Assembly: GCF_000208745.1 (NCBI RefSeq)
Contig: NC_030856.1
Span: forward strand, 19,511,224-19,575,223
Length of the DNA stretch: 64,000 bases
Source of the DNA: Theobroma cacao
Taxonomy: Eukaryota > Streptophyta > Magnoliopsida > Malvales > Malvaceae
Direction: 5' to 3'
Shown here in pieces: positions 12,649 to 26,500 of the stretch (its first letter is position 1; every line of letters starts with the position of its first letter). Both the position numbers and the translations under genes were made by a program. The notes under the pieces are model-generated. The model was given only the letters and a program-made list of their open reading frames with translations. It did no database searches and had not been told where the DNA came from.

Positions 12649-14420
12649 TCACAATTTTGACTGACTAATCATACCTAAATTCCTTCTAATTTCACAGAAT
12701 CTATCTTCATTCAATGGTTTAGTAAAAATATCAGCTAGTTTATGTAAAGTGTTCACAAATTCAATCTTAATATCATTTTTCATTACATGGTTTCTAATAA
12801 AGTGGTGTCTGATCTCAATGTGCTTTGTCCTAGAGTGTTGCTTAGAGTTTTTTGATATATTAATTGCACTTGTATTATCACAGTATATTGGTACGTTGTG
12901 CATGATCATTCCATAGTCTTTCAATTGTTGTTTAATCCAAAGAATTGGTGCACAGCAGCTACCTAACGATATATACTCTACTTCTGTTGTAGATAAAGCC
13001 ACTGAGTTTTGCTTTTTGCTGGACCATGACACTAGCATATTACCTATAAATTGACATGTTCCACTAGCGCTTTTTCTATCAATTTTGTTTCTTTCAAAGT
13101 CTGTATCCGAATAGCCTACAAGATCAAATGATGATTCTCTAGAATACCATAATCTTAAAGTTTGAGTTTCTAAGAGGTATCTAAAAATTCTCTTAACAGC
13201 TGTTAGGTGTGATTCTTTAGGTTGTGATTGAAATCTAGCACACAAACACACACTAAACTGAACATCTGGTCTACTTGCTATTAAGTAAAGTAGTGAACCG
13301 ATCATACCTCTATATAGCTTTTGATCTACATTATTTCCTTTTTCATCAAGATCAAGTTTTGTGGATGAACTCATTGGTGTTGAGTTGGTTTTAGCTTCAG
13401 CATATCTTGAGTGTACCTTTCTTGGTTGATGAAGATCCCTTCCTCACTTTTCTTAATTTGAAAACCAAGAAAGTACTTCAACTCTCCCATCATGCTCATC
13501 TTAAATTCACCATGCATTTCTTTAGCAAAGTTCTTGCATAACACCTCATTAGTTGCACTAAATAAAATATCATCCACATATATTTGTACAACAATTAAAT
13601 CATTTAAATATCTTTTAATGAATAATGTAGTATTGATGCGACCTCTAATATAACCTTTTTCAACTAGAAATTTTGAAAGCCTTTCATACCAAGCTCTAGG
13701 AGCTTGTTTCAATCCATACAAGGCTTTATGAAGTTTGAAAACATAATCTGATTTTTCAACATCTTCAAAACCTGGAGGTTGTTCAACAGACACTTCCTCT
13801 TGAATGATCCCATTTAAAAATGCACTTTTTACATCCATTTGGTACAATTTGAAGTTCATAAAGCATGCAAAAGCTAACAACAATCTTATGGCTTTAATCC
13901 TAGCAATGGATGCAAAGGTTTCACCATAATCTATTCCTTCCTCTTGGTTGTAACCTTGTGCTACCAACTTAGCTTTATTTCTAACTACATTTCCTTGTTC
14001 ATCTACCTTATTTCTAAACACCCATTTTGTGCTAACAATAGGGTGATTTGAAAGTCTAGGTACTAATGACCATACATGATTTCTTTTGAATTGGTCAAGT
14101 TCCTCTTGCATGGCCATTATCCAACTTTCCTCATTTTCAGCTTCTTCAAAATTTTTAGGCTCAATTTGAGATATAAAGGCTGAAAACTTAGAAGTTTCTC
14201 TTGTTGCTTTCCAACTTTTAACTCCTTGTGAAATGTCACCTATGATTTGCTCTTGTGGATGGTCTCTTACAAATCTCCAACTCCTTGGAAGGTCATTATG
14301 CTGATTTTCAGTTCTTTGCAAATCTTCTAAAAATGGAGTTTCTTTTTCTCTTCTAGTTGAGCTTTCTTCACTATTTTTATTGTTCTCTAAACTCATTTCT
14401 TCTATTTGTTTTTGTAGGAT
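12649..14420 (-). pseudogene. Copia reverse transcriptase and RNase H
   Basis: Reverse-strand frames 14396-13371 and 13374-12649. RT carries the WIMAMQEELDQFKRNHVW block, STKWVFRNKVDEQGNVVRNK, QMDVKSAFLNG, KALYGLKQAPRAWYERL and an intact catalytic QIYVDDILFSA. RNase H follows with RPDVQFSVCLCARFQSQP, WSSKKQNSVALSTTEVEYI, YCDNTSAINISKN and RTKHIEIRHHFIR, ending at the expected place with LNEDRF. A small deletion around 13372 removes a few residues before AKTNSTPMSS and shifts the frame. Apart from that the catalytic core looks intact, better preserved than the gypsy pol nearby. Group: SIRE/Maximus-like copia. Confidence 0.93.
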
Positions 14421-17400
14421 TTATACATCATCATCATCAACATGAATTTCCTTTAGTAAATCATTGAACTCATCAAAAACTACATGTATCGATTCTTCAA
14501 CATTTAGAGTCCTTTTGTTGAAAACTCTATAAGCCTTGGAGTTTAATGCATATCCTAAAAATATTGCTTCATCACTCTTTGCATCAAACTTCCCTAGGGG
14601 TTGTTTTCCATTGTTCAATACAAAGCACTTACAACCAAAGCTCCTTAGGTCAGAAATGTTTGGTTTCCTACCTTTGTAGAGTTCATAAGGTGTCTTAGAT
14701 AACATGGGTCTTATTGAGACTCTATTTAGTATATATGCTGCTGTGTTCACTACCTCAACTCAAAAATACTTTGGTAGGTTATTCTCACATAGCATAGTCC
14801 TAGCCATTTCTTTTAAGGTTCGATTTTTCCTCTCTACAACTCCATTTTACTGGGGTGTTCTAGGTGCAAAGAAGTTGTGATCCAACCCCTTTTCATTGCA
14901 AAATTTCTCAAATTCCTCACTTTCAAATTCTCCTCCATGATCACTCCTTATGCTAACTATGGCTAGTCCTTTTTCATTTTCTACTTTCCTACAATGACTT
15001 ATGAAAGCTGATAAAGCATCATTCTTGTGAGCAAGAAAATAAACCCAAGTATATCTAAAATAGTCATCAACTATTACAAAGCCATAAGATTTTCCTCCTA
15101 AGCTAGTTGTGCTTATTGGTCCAAATAGATCAATATGCAGCATTTCAAGAGGTCTAGATGTTGAAACAATCTTCTTAGACTTGAAAGATGTTCTAACTTG
15201 TTTTCCTAGTTGGCAAGCATCACATATTTTCTCATTTTCAAATTTTAACTCCGGCAGCCCAACAACTAAGTTCTTTCTAATCAATTTTGACATAGTATGC
15301 AAGCTTACATGTCCTAATCTCCTATTCCATAACCAGCTGTCATTTTCAGCATTTGCAATAAGGCATATTTCATCATTTATTTCAAGATCCTCAAGAAATA
15401 TCACATACATATTTTTCAATATCTTCCTACAAATGAGACTTTGTTTGTTCCTATGTCAATTACTTCACACTTATTTGAATCAAAACATACTTTAAATCCT
15501 TTGTCACATAATTTACTAATGCTTAATAAATTATGCTTTAAACCCTTAACTAACAACACATGACTGATTTGAGTTTAGGAGTTCTTACCAACCGTACATA
15601 TCCCATGAATTATACCTTTTGAATCATCACCAAAGGATACGGTACCTCTCTTTCTTTTGTCCAGTTGAGCAAATAACATTTCATCTCCAGTCATATGTCG
15701 TGAGTAGCCACTGTCCACGTACCAAGGCTGCTTCTTTTTGGGTTGAGCTCTTGAACATGTCTCCTTTAAGTGCAGCTCAACCTACAAAATAAAATTTCAA
15801 TTTTTCTTTATAGGTACCCATACTTTGATGGGTCTTTGAGAGTTTGTTGCAATATAGGATCCTTTAAGAACCCAAATTTTTCTAACATTCTGCTAGTTAC
15901 TTCTCTTAAAGTAGTCATATGAAATATGTCCATGTTTACCACAAGTATAACATCTAGATGATGCAAAAGCAAAATTCTTATTGTGGTATGCATTTTTTTT
16001 GGAGTTTCATTTTTTAAACATTTGAGAGCTGTGTTTTCATCAAGTAATTTTTGCAAACCTTCAAATTTATTGTCCAGCTCTAGTTTTAAAACTTCAAAAT
16101 CTGTTTTTGAGTGTGCTAACTCAACTTGCAGGAAATTTCTTTGCTCAAAAACATAATTGAATTCTTCTTTTATCTTTTCCATATCATTTTCAAGAGATGT
16201 AGTTTTTTTCTTTAAATTATTGTATTTTGAAAAGAGTTTTTCAAATTCATCATAAAGGCAGTCATACTCATCTTGTAAATCATCAATAGAAATATCACAG
16301 GGGGATGACAATACCTCGATTTCATCATTTTGTGCCATCAAGCAGAGGTTTGCTCTTTCCTCAAATTTTTCATCTTCGGCTTCAGAGCTTGAAGTGTCAC
16401 TGTCCCACCATGCAGCTGCTACCATTGTTTTCTTGAATTTCTTATTTTTCTTTGGTGTCTCATCTTTCAGCAATGGACATTCTGACTTAAAGTCGCCAAG
16501 TTTCTTGCATTCGTAGCAGATCAACTCCTCATTTTTTGTGGAGTCATTTTGTTTCTGAATTTCCATGAAGCACCTTGATATTTTCTAAACCATCTTCTAG
16601 CCAGTCTCCAGTTTCTTCTGCCCAGAAGCTTTCTGAATTTTCGTGCAACTAGAGCTAACTCTTCATCATCGTCACATGATAATTCTTCCAGCTCTTCTTC
16701 AAGGATGTTGGCTTTAAGTGCAATGCTCTTTTTTTTTCCTTTGCTTCTCTCCTCTCTTCTTCTTCTTCCTCTTTAAGCTCCAGCTCATGTGTAAGGAGTG
16801 AACCACAAATCTCATCTAAGGTAATCACATTTAGATCCTTTGCCTCACGAATTGCAGTTACTTTAGGCTTTCAATTTTTTGGTAGACTTCTAAGCAGTCT
16901 CTTTACTAATTCATGTTCAGGGATAGGCTTGCCTAGCTGACTCAATTTATTTGTGATGTTTGTAAACCTATCAAACATGCTGGTGATGTCTTCACCAGGC
17001 TCCCTTTTGAACATTTCCTAGTTATATGTCAAGAGGGCAATTTTGGACTCCTTGACCTGATAAGTCCCTTCATGGATTATTCTAAGTTTCTCCCACACTT
17101 GTTTAGCTGTACTATAACTTGACACTTTGTTAAATTCAGTGGGAGTCAAGGCACAATGCAATGTGTTAATGGCCTTAAAGTTTACTTGAACTTTCTTAGT
17201 CTCAGCCTTAGTCCATTCAGACCTTGGCTAGGGCATCAACTCATTTGTCACCACATTCACAGTTGAGGGCATAAAGGGTCCATCAGTTATGACGTCTCAC
17301 ATATCATAGTCTATAGCTCTAATATAGATTGACATCCTAGTACTCCAATAGGGGTAATTAGAGCCATCAAACAGAGGTGGTCTGTTTGTTGATTGTCCCT

Positions 17401-20400
17401 CAGCAACTATGGATTTTTATTGTACCATTTGGATCCTCCCAAAGGATGTTAAGCCTTAAAAACAGGGAACTAGCTCTGATACCCTTGTTGGTCCCAATTA
17501 TACGCGCTCGAAGGGGGGTGAATAGCACAAATTGGCTCTTGACAAGATGAGGAACTAATTTTCATAACAAAGAAACTAAAAACAGAGTAGACAGTGTGCA
17601 GTAATTTACAATGGTTCCATCTAAGACCTACATCCACTACCTTGATTATCCAACCAAAAATTTTCCAACCAATCCACTAAGAACCGGTGAAATTCACAAG
17701 CTTTCACCAAGCTTTTATAATGGCTTTTACAAGGCTCAGCCAAACCTTTTACACTAGCTTTTCACGGGCTAAACTAAAACCCAACACCTAACTTTTCAAG
17801 GCTAAGTTAGAACCTTAACACCTTCAAGCACACCTGGCTTGAAATAACCTGTTAGAGTGACTCCCTCACTCTAAGAATACATTAAGAAAGGTAGAAAAAA
17901 GTACCTATGATCACAAGTTGATCTAAATGGTACAAGGTTGAGTGCTAAATACAAGTACAGAAGATGATCGTTTGAGTGTAGCAAGGTGTGGAGAAGATTT
18001 TTTTATTTTTTTGCTCTATAAGGCTTAAATCTTCTCTCTAAACTCTGAAAAACTTATTTCTAATTGTTGGAAGACCCTTTTAAACTTGGAGAAACATCTC
18101 TAATGGCAGTTTGATAGTATTTTAGCCGTTGGAGACAATTGGGAGTTGGTTCTAGCCATTACTCTATCTTTTAGTGCAGATTTCAAACTTGCAGGTAGAA
18201 TGCTCTTAGTCGACTATCCAATATCTTAGTTGACTAGGTTGTATCTGTTTTTTGCTCCCTATCTTTGGCAATTATGGCAGTAACCACTTAGTCGACTGAC
18301 TAATTCTTGGTTGACTAAGTTGTCTCTGTTTCTCAAACTCTTCAACTCGCTATTTCTCCAATTTGAATCTTGACCAACCAACATTCTTCCTTATTCAACT
18401 AATGAGCTTCCTCCTTGTTAATCAGTCATGTCTCATTATTTTTATCTCCCTTTTTCTTTTAATATACACTTTGAAGGATTGATTTATTAATTTCATACAT
18501 TAATTTTCCTGGACACTTAAGTAAAGGCATTAGACACAAATGAATGGGAATGTTTTACTATCATCAAAAACTGATGGAGTCAACAATGTCTAGGTTGACC
18601 ACATAAGAAACAAACTCCTGTAGCATGGAAGCATCTTCCTCTATGTCTTCTCCCACAAGTGTTGCAATGATTGATAGTTTGACCACCCTAGTTTGAATTT
18701 TGCTGCCTCCCAACACTGAAGGTTTTTTATCCCAATCTAACATTGGCACTAGTCAAGTCACTTCCCGATTGGGGTAACCATGAGTCCCTTTGTGGGCCCT
18801 AACGGTCAAAAGATGAAATACCACTACTGAAGTCTTTACGACCTTGATGGCTCTCTATCTTGGCCCTCTTGACTCTATCCCTTGTAGCCCTACTCTCGCT
18901 GCTCCTCATCTCAATCTGCTGAGTGCAGTCTACGATTGTGGAGTAAGTATCAAAATCTTTAGATGCTACAACCCTAAACAATGGCTCCACTAGCCCATCC
19001 ATAAACCTTCCAATCTTCATCTCCTCTGTAGAAACTAAATAGGATGCATACCGACCCAATTGTGTGAATTTGATGTCGTATTCCGAAACCGTCATACCTG
19101 GGGTCTATACTAATGCCTCAAACTCCTTAGCTCTAGCATTTCGTACACTGGTGGGTAAGAATCGATTCAGGAACACTATACTAAACTCATTCCAAGTTAA
19201 CAATGCCTCATCCGTCGTCCTACATCTATGCAAGGACTGTACCACTCTTGTGCCACATACTCTAACTCAACTGATATAGTATTAGAACATCCCAAGGCCT
19301 CACAAATCTATTCCATCATGTCTAACAAAACCTGAGGTCTATCCGATGCATTAGACCCTGTAAACGATGAAGGTTTAAGCTTCAGGAAGTTAGGAAATGA
19401 AACCTCTACATGACCCCTCTCAACCTCTAGATGTTGGCAGTTAATCTGTCCTCATGAACTAAGGGACACTTGTGCTGCATGCCTTCCCTATACTATTCTC
19501 TGCATGTCGTCCATATGGGTTGCCATCATTTCCACAACCCTATTACCTATTAACTCCTTGTAGACCTACAGCCAAGCCCTCGATAGCAATGGCCCCAGTT
19601 AGGTGTCTATCTGCATCACCTAAAGATTGTTCCTCTTCAAGTCTACTCACAAGCATACCAGCCCTCACCGACCTAGTGGCGCCACCACGTTTGCCTCGCC
19701 CTCTAGGTGTGGATGCCCGTGGCCTACCCATCGTCTCATTAAGAGCGTCTTGCTTCTCTATCTTTCTCAAGGCGGCTCGTGTCTTAAGCGGCATTCTTAC
19801 CTCAACAAGAACAAACATCTGTTATTAGACACATTTTACAATTATAACTTAAAAGCAAATGTGGTTTCTAGAATAGGGAATCTATGCGGTCTCTTAGTTG
19901 TAAAATGTGCTGTGGTTCACAATTCAAAACTGAAGTTTCCACATAAAGACTCGATACTCCGTTGGACCAAACAATAGTATCCCAGAACTTAGACTGTGAG
20001 ACCTTGATTTTTATAGCCTCGTAGCTAAAAGTAGACGCGTTATCATTGACTATGGGTAACTTTGTCATTTCTCATGGTGAGCTCCTAGAAGTAGCTCTCT
20101 AATGTTATTAAGGCCTAAGTAGGCCTAAGACATAAATGAATGATGAAAATAAGGATAAAATGACGAAGGAAATAGAAATAATGATGATTTTCATGGTAGA
20201 GGTAAAATGGTCATTTTTCATCTCGAGTCAAAATTTTTAAGTTCTCACAAACCCGAGTATTTTGAGACTATTATGGACTTTATCTCAGTGTGAAAAGAGT
20301 AAAAAGATTGCATAAAGGATTGGAGGAAGACAAAGCCAACTTGTTAAGGGTATTTTCATAATTTAAATGAAGTTTGGATAAGCTTAGGCTATAAATATCT

Positions 20401-20503
20401 CATTTCTCTAGCAGCCTCCTCATTTTTCCAGTAGCTTCTTGTTCTTCTTCCTTCCATCTCACGTTTCTTTATCTTCCATGGAAGCCTCCCTTAAAGCTTC
20501 CAT

Positions 20504-20548
<45 letters not shown>

Positions 20549-23500
20549 GCTTCAATTTTCATGCTTTTGAGCACTTTTTCATAGAACCTTTTATGCTCTT
20601 TCACTCTCTCACCTTAAAACCCTCAAAAGTCTTTCCTCAACACTTTCTGTCACTAGCTGGACATTTTAGAGAGAAAGAGAGAGAGAGACTTTACATGACT
20701 GCTTGAGTATTCTTGAGAAGGAATTCAACAACAAATCCACCAAGGTGAGTAATGAAGTAGAGTTGATTTTTAACTGTTTTGTAGTTAAGGTTGTTTATTC
20801 ATTTTAGAGTGATTAGGATAGTGAAAATAGATAGCCACTTGATGGCAATTGGAACCTAGTTAGGAGATAGCTTTTAGAATTATAGTTATGTGAATTGAGT
20901 TGATTTGTGATACTAATGTGATGATAGGTTCCAACGAAGCCCCACCGCCTCATTTGGACCATTAGACGACGTTGGAGTTGAGTAAAGATTTAACAAATAC
21001 CGGTGAGTGAACTTGCATTAAAATGTTTTGGGATTAGGGCATATGCGTTTGATTAAATCCATTGAAATATTTTATCTATTTTTTTCTCTAAAATTTGCAT
21101 GGGAACAAGCTTTTAATGAAACGTTTTGCATTGTGGAATGCGACTGTGATGAATCCATGGGCCCTGTGTTATGTTGATATATATATATATATATCTAAAT
21201 GTAAATGATATGTATTGATAGTAATATGGTTTGTAATTATAACCAAGCATGTGTACGATGTGGGGGAGCACATGCCGGTGATGATGGGTGCGGGAGTGTG
21301 GATGATGATATTGCCCATGTGCGATGTGGGGGATACACACAGCGGTATTAGTAGTGCACGATGTGAGGGATGCACACGATGACTCCAACTATGTGCGCAA
21401 TGTGGGGGTTGCACATGAGCTGGGTGAGGCGGTAGTGGTATTGGTGGTTATGTATATATATATAAATATTATAAAAAGTTTATGAAAATAATTGGGATTG
21501 TGTTGTATGTTGGTATTGATAATTGCTCCCAAATTACTTTTCATTTCAACAAGAAAATGGCTTTTGATATAAGAAGACCCCTTTTAACTAAATTGCTCTA
21601 TTTCTCGATGCAACGAGATTCATTTTTACTACAGCGAGAAACTCTTGGGTTGGAGGGGGGTTACACTGGCCTGGTTCTCGCTGCAGCGAGAAATTTTCTG
21701 TAGCTTCTCATTGCCGCGAAAATGGATTCTCGCTACAGCGAGAAACTCTCGGGTGGTTCCAAATTTTCTAATGCAGTGCCTTCTCTTTGACACGAATTTT
21801 ACAACATTTCGTTTGGAATTGGGCTAAATGGTAAACAAAAAAGTTGTAGTCCAGCCTTGTAGCTTTCTAATGGTCTAAAAATCATGTCAATTGGACTTCT
21901 GTAGTGGGAGATATTATCGAAAAACCAAAACATATGCAAGCCAAGAATGTTTCTCACTACAGCAAGAAACTTGTTGTCATGCTTGCTGCCTTGCTTGATT
22001 TTGACATATTTTTCACCCATTTAACTTCATGGATTGATCATGGGTTTTTTGAACACTATGAGGTTATTAATCAAAGTTTGAAATGAGGGGTTTTTAGTAA
22101 GAAATTAAATCAATTGCATTGTTTTTGAAACAAGTGCATCATGATTTCCAAGTTCTCCTTATCGATTGCTTGTTCCCTTCTTATGTTCACTGACTGAGTT
22201 TTATACTCACATTTTTAAACTTCATGCTTTTATATTCGAAGGCAATTGGGACCTAGATTGGGTGTCCGCATATGCTCGTCTTCTTAATAGGTACTATGGC
22301 ATCTCAGTAGCGGTACCTTCCCTTAAAGTTACTTCGCTGACGGTTGACAGCCTTTGTCTGTGTACACTAATGTAATGTAAACTACTCAGAGTCATGTTAT
22401 AGATGAAGTATGTATATGTTGGATTAATGATGATGATGCCCTTATGAGACGAAAATGAATGACAGTACTTTGAGATAATACAAATATTAATATTCGGTTA
22501 CTATAAAATATTACTAAAACATTTATCGTTGAGAATTACAACACATGGTTTTAAGGATGGATGGATTGAGGCATAGGATCTCATACAGAGGCTTGCTTAG
22601 GCCTAGTGGGCTATGTCTATTGAGTCCATGCACCGGTCATGGCCCAAGATTTGGGCTGTGACAAAAGTGTTATAAGAGCAAAAGGTTATAACCTGATCCC
22701 TGGGAATTCTCGCATGTGAACAGTGTGCGAAGCATGACTCTCTGCCTAGGGGCTATAGAGGAAAGGGCTGCCTCTATTAGAGAGTGTGGAGCTGCCTTAT
22801 GAGTGCTTTGATAGGTACCCTTTGTTGCCATCGTTGAAAGAGGAAAGGGGTATCCAAGGAGGTGGAGCCGTCCCTAGTGACAAAAGTGGTATCAGAGCTC
22901 TAGGTTTAATTGAGTCCTAGGGATTTTCGTGTTAGTCAACGAAGTTATCGGAGTTAATGTAGAGTCTTGTTTATGGTTTGTGACTGCAGCACAATTCATA
23001 GACAGGAGGCTATATGAACTCCTATTCCTAGTAACCTACCCTCTTGCTAACATTATGCAAAGGTCAGAAGTGGTGCCATTGTCCGGGTTTGAGATGCCAC
23101 CCGAGACACAAGCTGTTGTTGGCAAGATTTTAAGCAAATGCTCCTAATTAAAGGTTAATGTAACAACAAATCCCTCCGATTAAAGTTAGAGGAAATTGGA
23201 GCTGGACTAATAGATCTGTAATGACTTATTCATTCAGTGGAGTTATAATTTAAGCCCATAACTGTCAATAGGAAGAAATTGGATGACATTGGATCATTAT
23301 TGAGGTCAATATCAAGGAACACGTATGATAATGGTAATAAAGGGCGCGCTTTAACAAGAATGAATAGTGATGGTTGTAATTTACTTGAAGTTTATAGATC
23401 TAAGGATTGAGGAAGGTGTAAACTGATGTTTATGTGCATGAAGGTAAGTGCACTATGTTAAATGAGCTTGTCATGCCTTTATAGAAATAGTGTGTTCTTT

Positions 23501-26500
23501 TGAAATATTTTGTAAATGTATAAGTGTCGACTATGTGCATAGCAGCTTACATGGAGCTTGTTTTGATTTCAATTAAGTAATTGCAAGATCCCAAGGCTCG
23601 ATTTGAAATATTATGGTTTATAGTTATAAGTACATGAATTAGCTTAAGGGTGAAATTCAATGACTATCATAATTTATGTGTGCTCATCAAGTGAAAGGTT
23701 GGTAAACAAATTTTCTCTAAGGAGGAGCATGAACTTTGTTATGCTATGCGTGAGGTCAAAGGATTAAAGGACTAGTTGTGGATTTGATAGCTTGAAGTTA
23801 AATGACTGAGAGATGTCGAATCTAGTTGAAATGCCATATGGAGTTCTATATATGAGTTTGATATACGAATTGCTTTAACGATCAATATAAAAGTCTATTA
23901 GGTTTAGTATGCAATCTATGATAGAAATGATCAGTTCTGAATGTGATCTTCACAGAGGTAAAGGATTTAGGAAATATCAATTTTTGGATAAGTTCTAAGA
24001 GGGAGTTTCTACATCCTAAGTTTAAGAAATTCTAATTTTATAGTCGCAAAGGCGAAATGCAACAATTAAGTAAATCATTCACTTTATAAATGTAATTGGT
24101 TAAGGATTGGTGAGTAAAGTTAAGATCTTAACACTAAGTGGTGTACAACTTGATGTTTAGGTATTTAAGAGTTATTTGGAAACAATTGTCTAATCAAGTT
24201 GCATTAAAATGNNNNNNNNNNNNNNNNNNNNNNNNNNNNNNNNNNNNNNNNNNNNNNNNNNNNNNNNNNNNNNNNNNNNNNNNNNNNNNNNNNNNNNNNN
24301 NNNNNNNNNNNNNNNNNNNNNNNNNNNNNNNNNNNNNNNNNNNNNNNNNNNNNNNNNNNNNNNNNNNNNNNNNNNNNNNNNNNNNNNNNNNNNNNNNNNN
24401 NNNNNNNNNNNNNNNNNNNNNNNNNNNNNNNNNNNNNNNNNNNNNNNNNNNNNNNNNNNNNNNNNNNNNNNNNNNNNNNNNNNNNNNNNNNNNNNNNNNN
24501 NNNNNNNNNNNNNNNNNNNNNNNNNNNNNNNNNNNNNNNNNNNNNNNNNNNNNNNNNNNNNNNNNNNNNNNNNNNNNNNNNNNNNNNNNNNNNNNNNNNN
24601 NNNNNNNNNNNNNNNNNNNNNNNNNNNNNNNNNNNNNNNNNNNNNNNNNNNNNAAATTCATGATCGATACTAAGTTGAAGTGGTTAAACTATTTGAGTTA
24701 TAAGATAAGAAAGACAACTAGTTGCGAATACAAAGGAATTGTGGAACACTAAGAGCAGTGAATAATTATGTGTGCGTTGTTATACGTGTATGGTAAAGTT
24801 ATTACACAAAATGGAAAGATTGTCCTAAGGTGGGATTTATTGATTGTTGACAAGTGTTAAGAGTTGAGATGAATTTGAAGTATTGGCTTGGCCTATTATA
24901 TGTGATAAATACAAAAGAATATAAATGGTTATGGAAATCGTGACGTAAGCTTGGAGGAAAGCCAAATGGTTGAGCATGATTCTTGTAGTAACTTTAAAGA
25001 TGGAAGAACTTATTCGTGGAAGAAATTTCCAACAGTCACAGTGCTGCAACATTAACTCTTTAGTGCTGCAATGTTGAAACCATCCCATGTCCAGCAGCCG
25101 TGATGCTGCAGCACCGACTGTTCAGTGCTGTAGCGCTAGGAATACCTCATGTCTAGGATGCATAAGCAAGATAGGAACGGCACGATAACAAGCTTACAAG
25201 CTGAATTATGGTCTTTGGTCATTGAGCTTTGTTATTTGGGAGTTTTAAATGCTTTGGAGAATGTTCCCATGAATGAATTGAAAAGTTTCTTTACTGTCTT
25301 GTATATGGGCATGTGATTAAAAGAGAAGCTGAAAGATTCTTGAGATGGCTATATTCAGAGAAGATACCATGTGAAGTATTAGAATAAATAATATGTTGAC
25401 CAAAGTCAAATCCTAAGAAATAAAGGAGACAAGAGATTAAGCCTTGTTAAAGGCTAAGGAAAAAAAAAGAGTGATTGAAAAGTTACATGAATGTATAAGA
25501 CATTGACAAGGGATGTCAATACCAAGTAAGGAAATTGTGAATGAAGGATTACAGGGGTGGAATAGCAAATGAATTAGTATACAGTACTACTATGAGGAAA
25601 TTACCAATCTTGTCTTGACTTAGTTTAATGAAAAGGATTAGTAACAATACAAGGCAAATTATGTGGCATACTAGAAACCTATGAATATAAACTGATGATT
25701 GAATAAATGAGTATGCATTAAAATATCTTGGTGAATAGTGCATGTCCTTTGGAATGATATGCTCAAAGTATAAATGAGCAAATAAGTGATTAATGGTTTC
25801 AAGAAAACATGAGCATTCCTGAGAAGGAAATTACCAAACATACGCAACAAGTATAATATATGGAATTTTGAAACTTGCTGAGGAGCCTAACGGCTAAACC
25901 ACAAGTTAAGTGATCATAGGCGGTGAGGCACAAGTTTCAAATAACTATCCACATGGAAATACTCAAGAGGAATTCTGTTATGAGTCTTGTGAGAACAAGC
26001 ATTAAGTTATGCGATTACAAAAAGGAATCTGTAAGTTGAGAATGATACTCGCATTGACATTAAGAGGTACTAGAGAAGGACATTGTTTCCAATCTTATAA
26101 TTTCAAGTACAAATTGTGAATTGACTAAGGGAGAATGATGTTATATCCGTATGAGAGAATAATACAAAGGATGGTTGAAGGTAACCTTGATAATGAGGTT
26201 GGATAATGCAAACCCCCTGATGTATTGTGGAAATTGGAATCTAGAAATGCATGAGTTATACATGATTTGAATGAGTCTAAGTCTTAAGTGACTGATTAAT
26301 ATCGAAATGCAATAAGAATATACATATATATATATGTATGTTAGAGGCATGAAAGATAACTGAGAAAAAAAAAGGGATGACTTTTAAGAATTGTGGTATT
26401 GTATAAATGCGATGATCAAGTAAAGATAAATTTTGGAAAGATCAACAAAATAGTAAAGCATACACAGATATTGGATGGTAATTTGATGAAAATGATCATT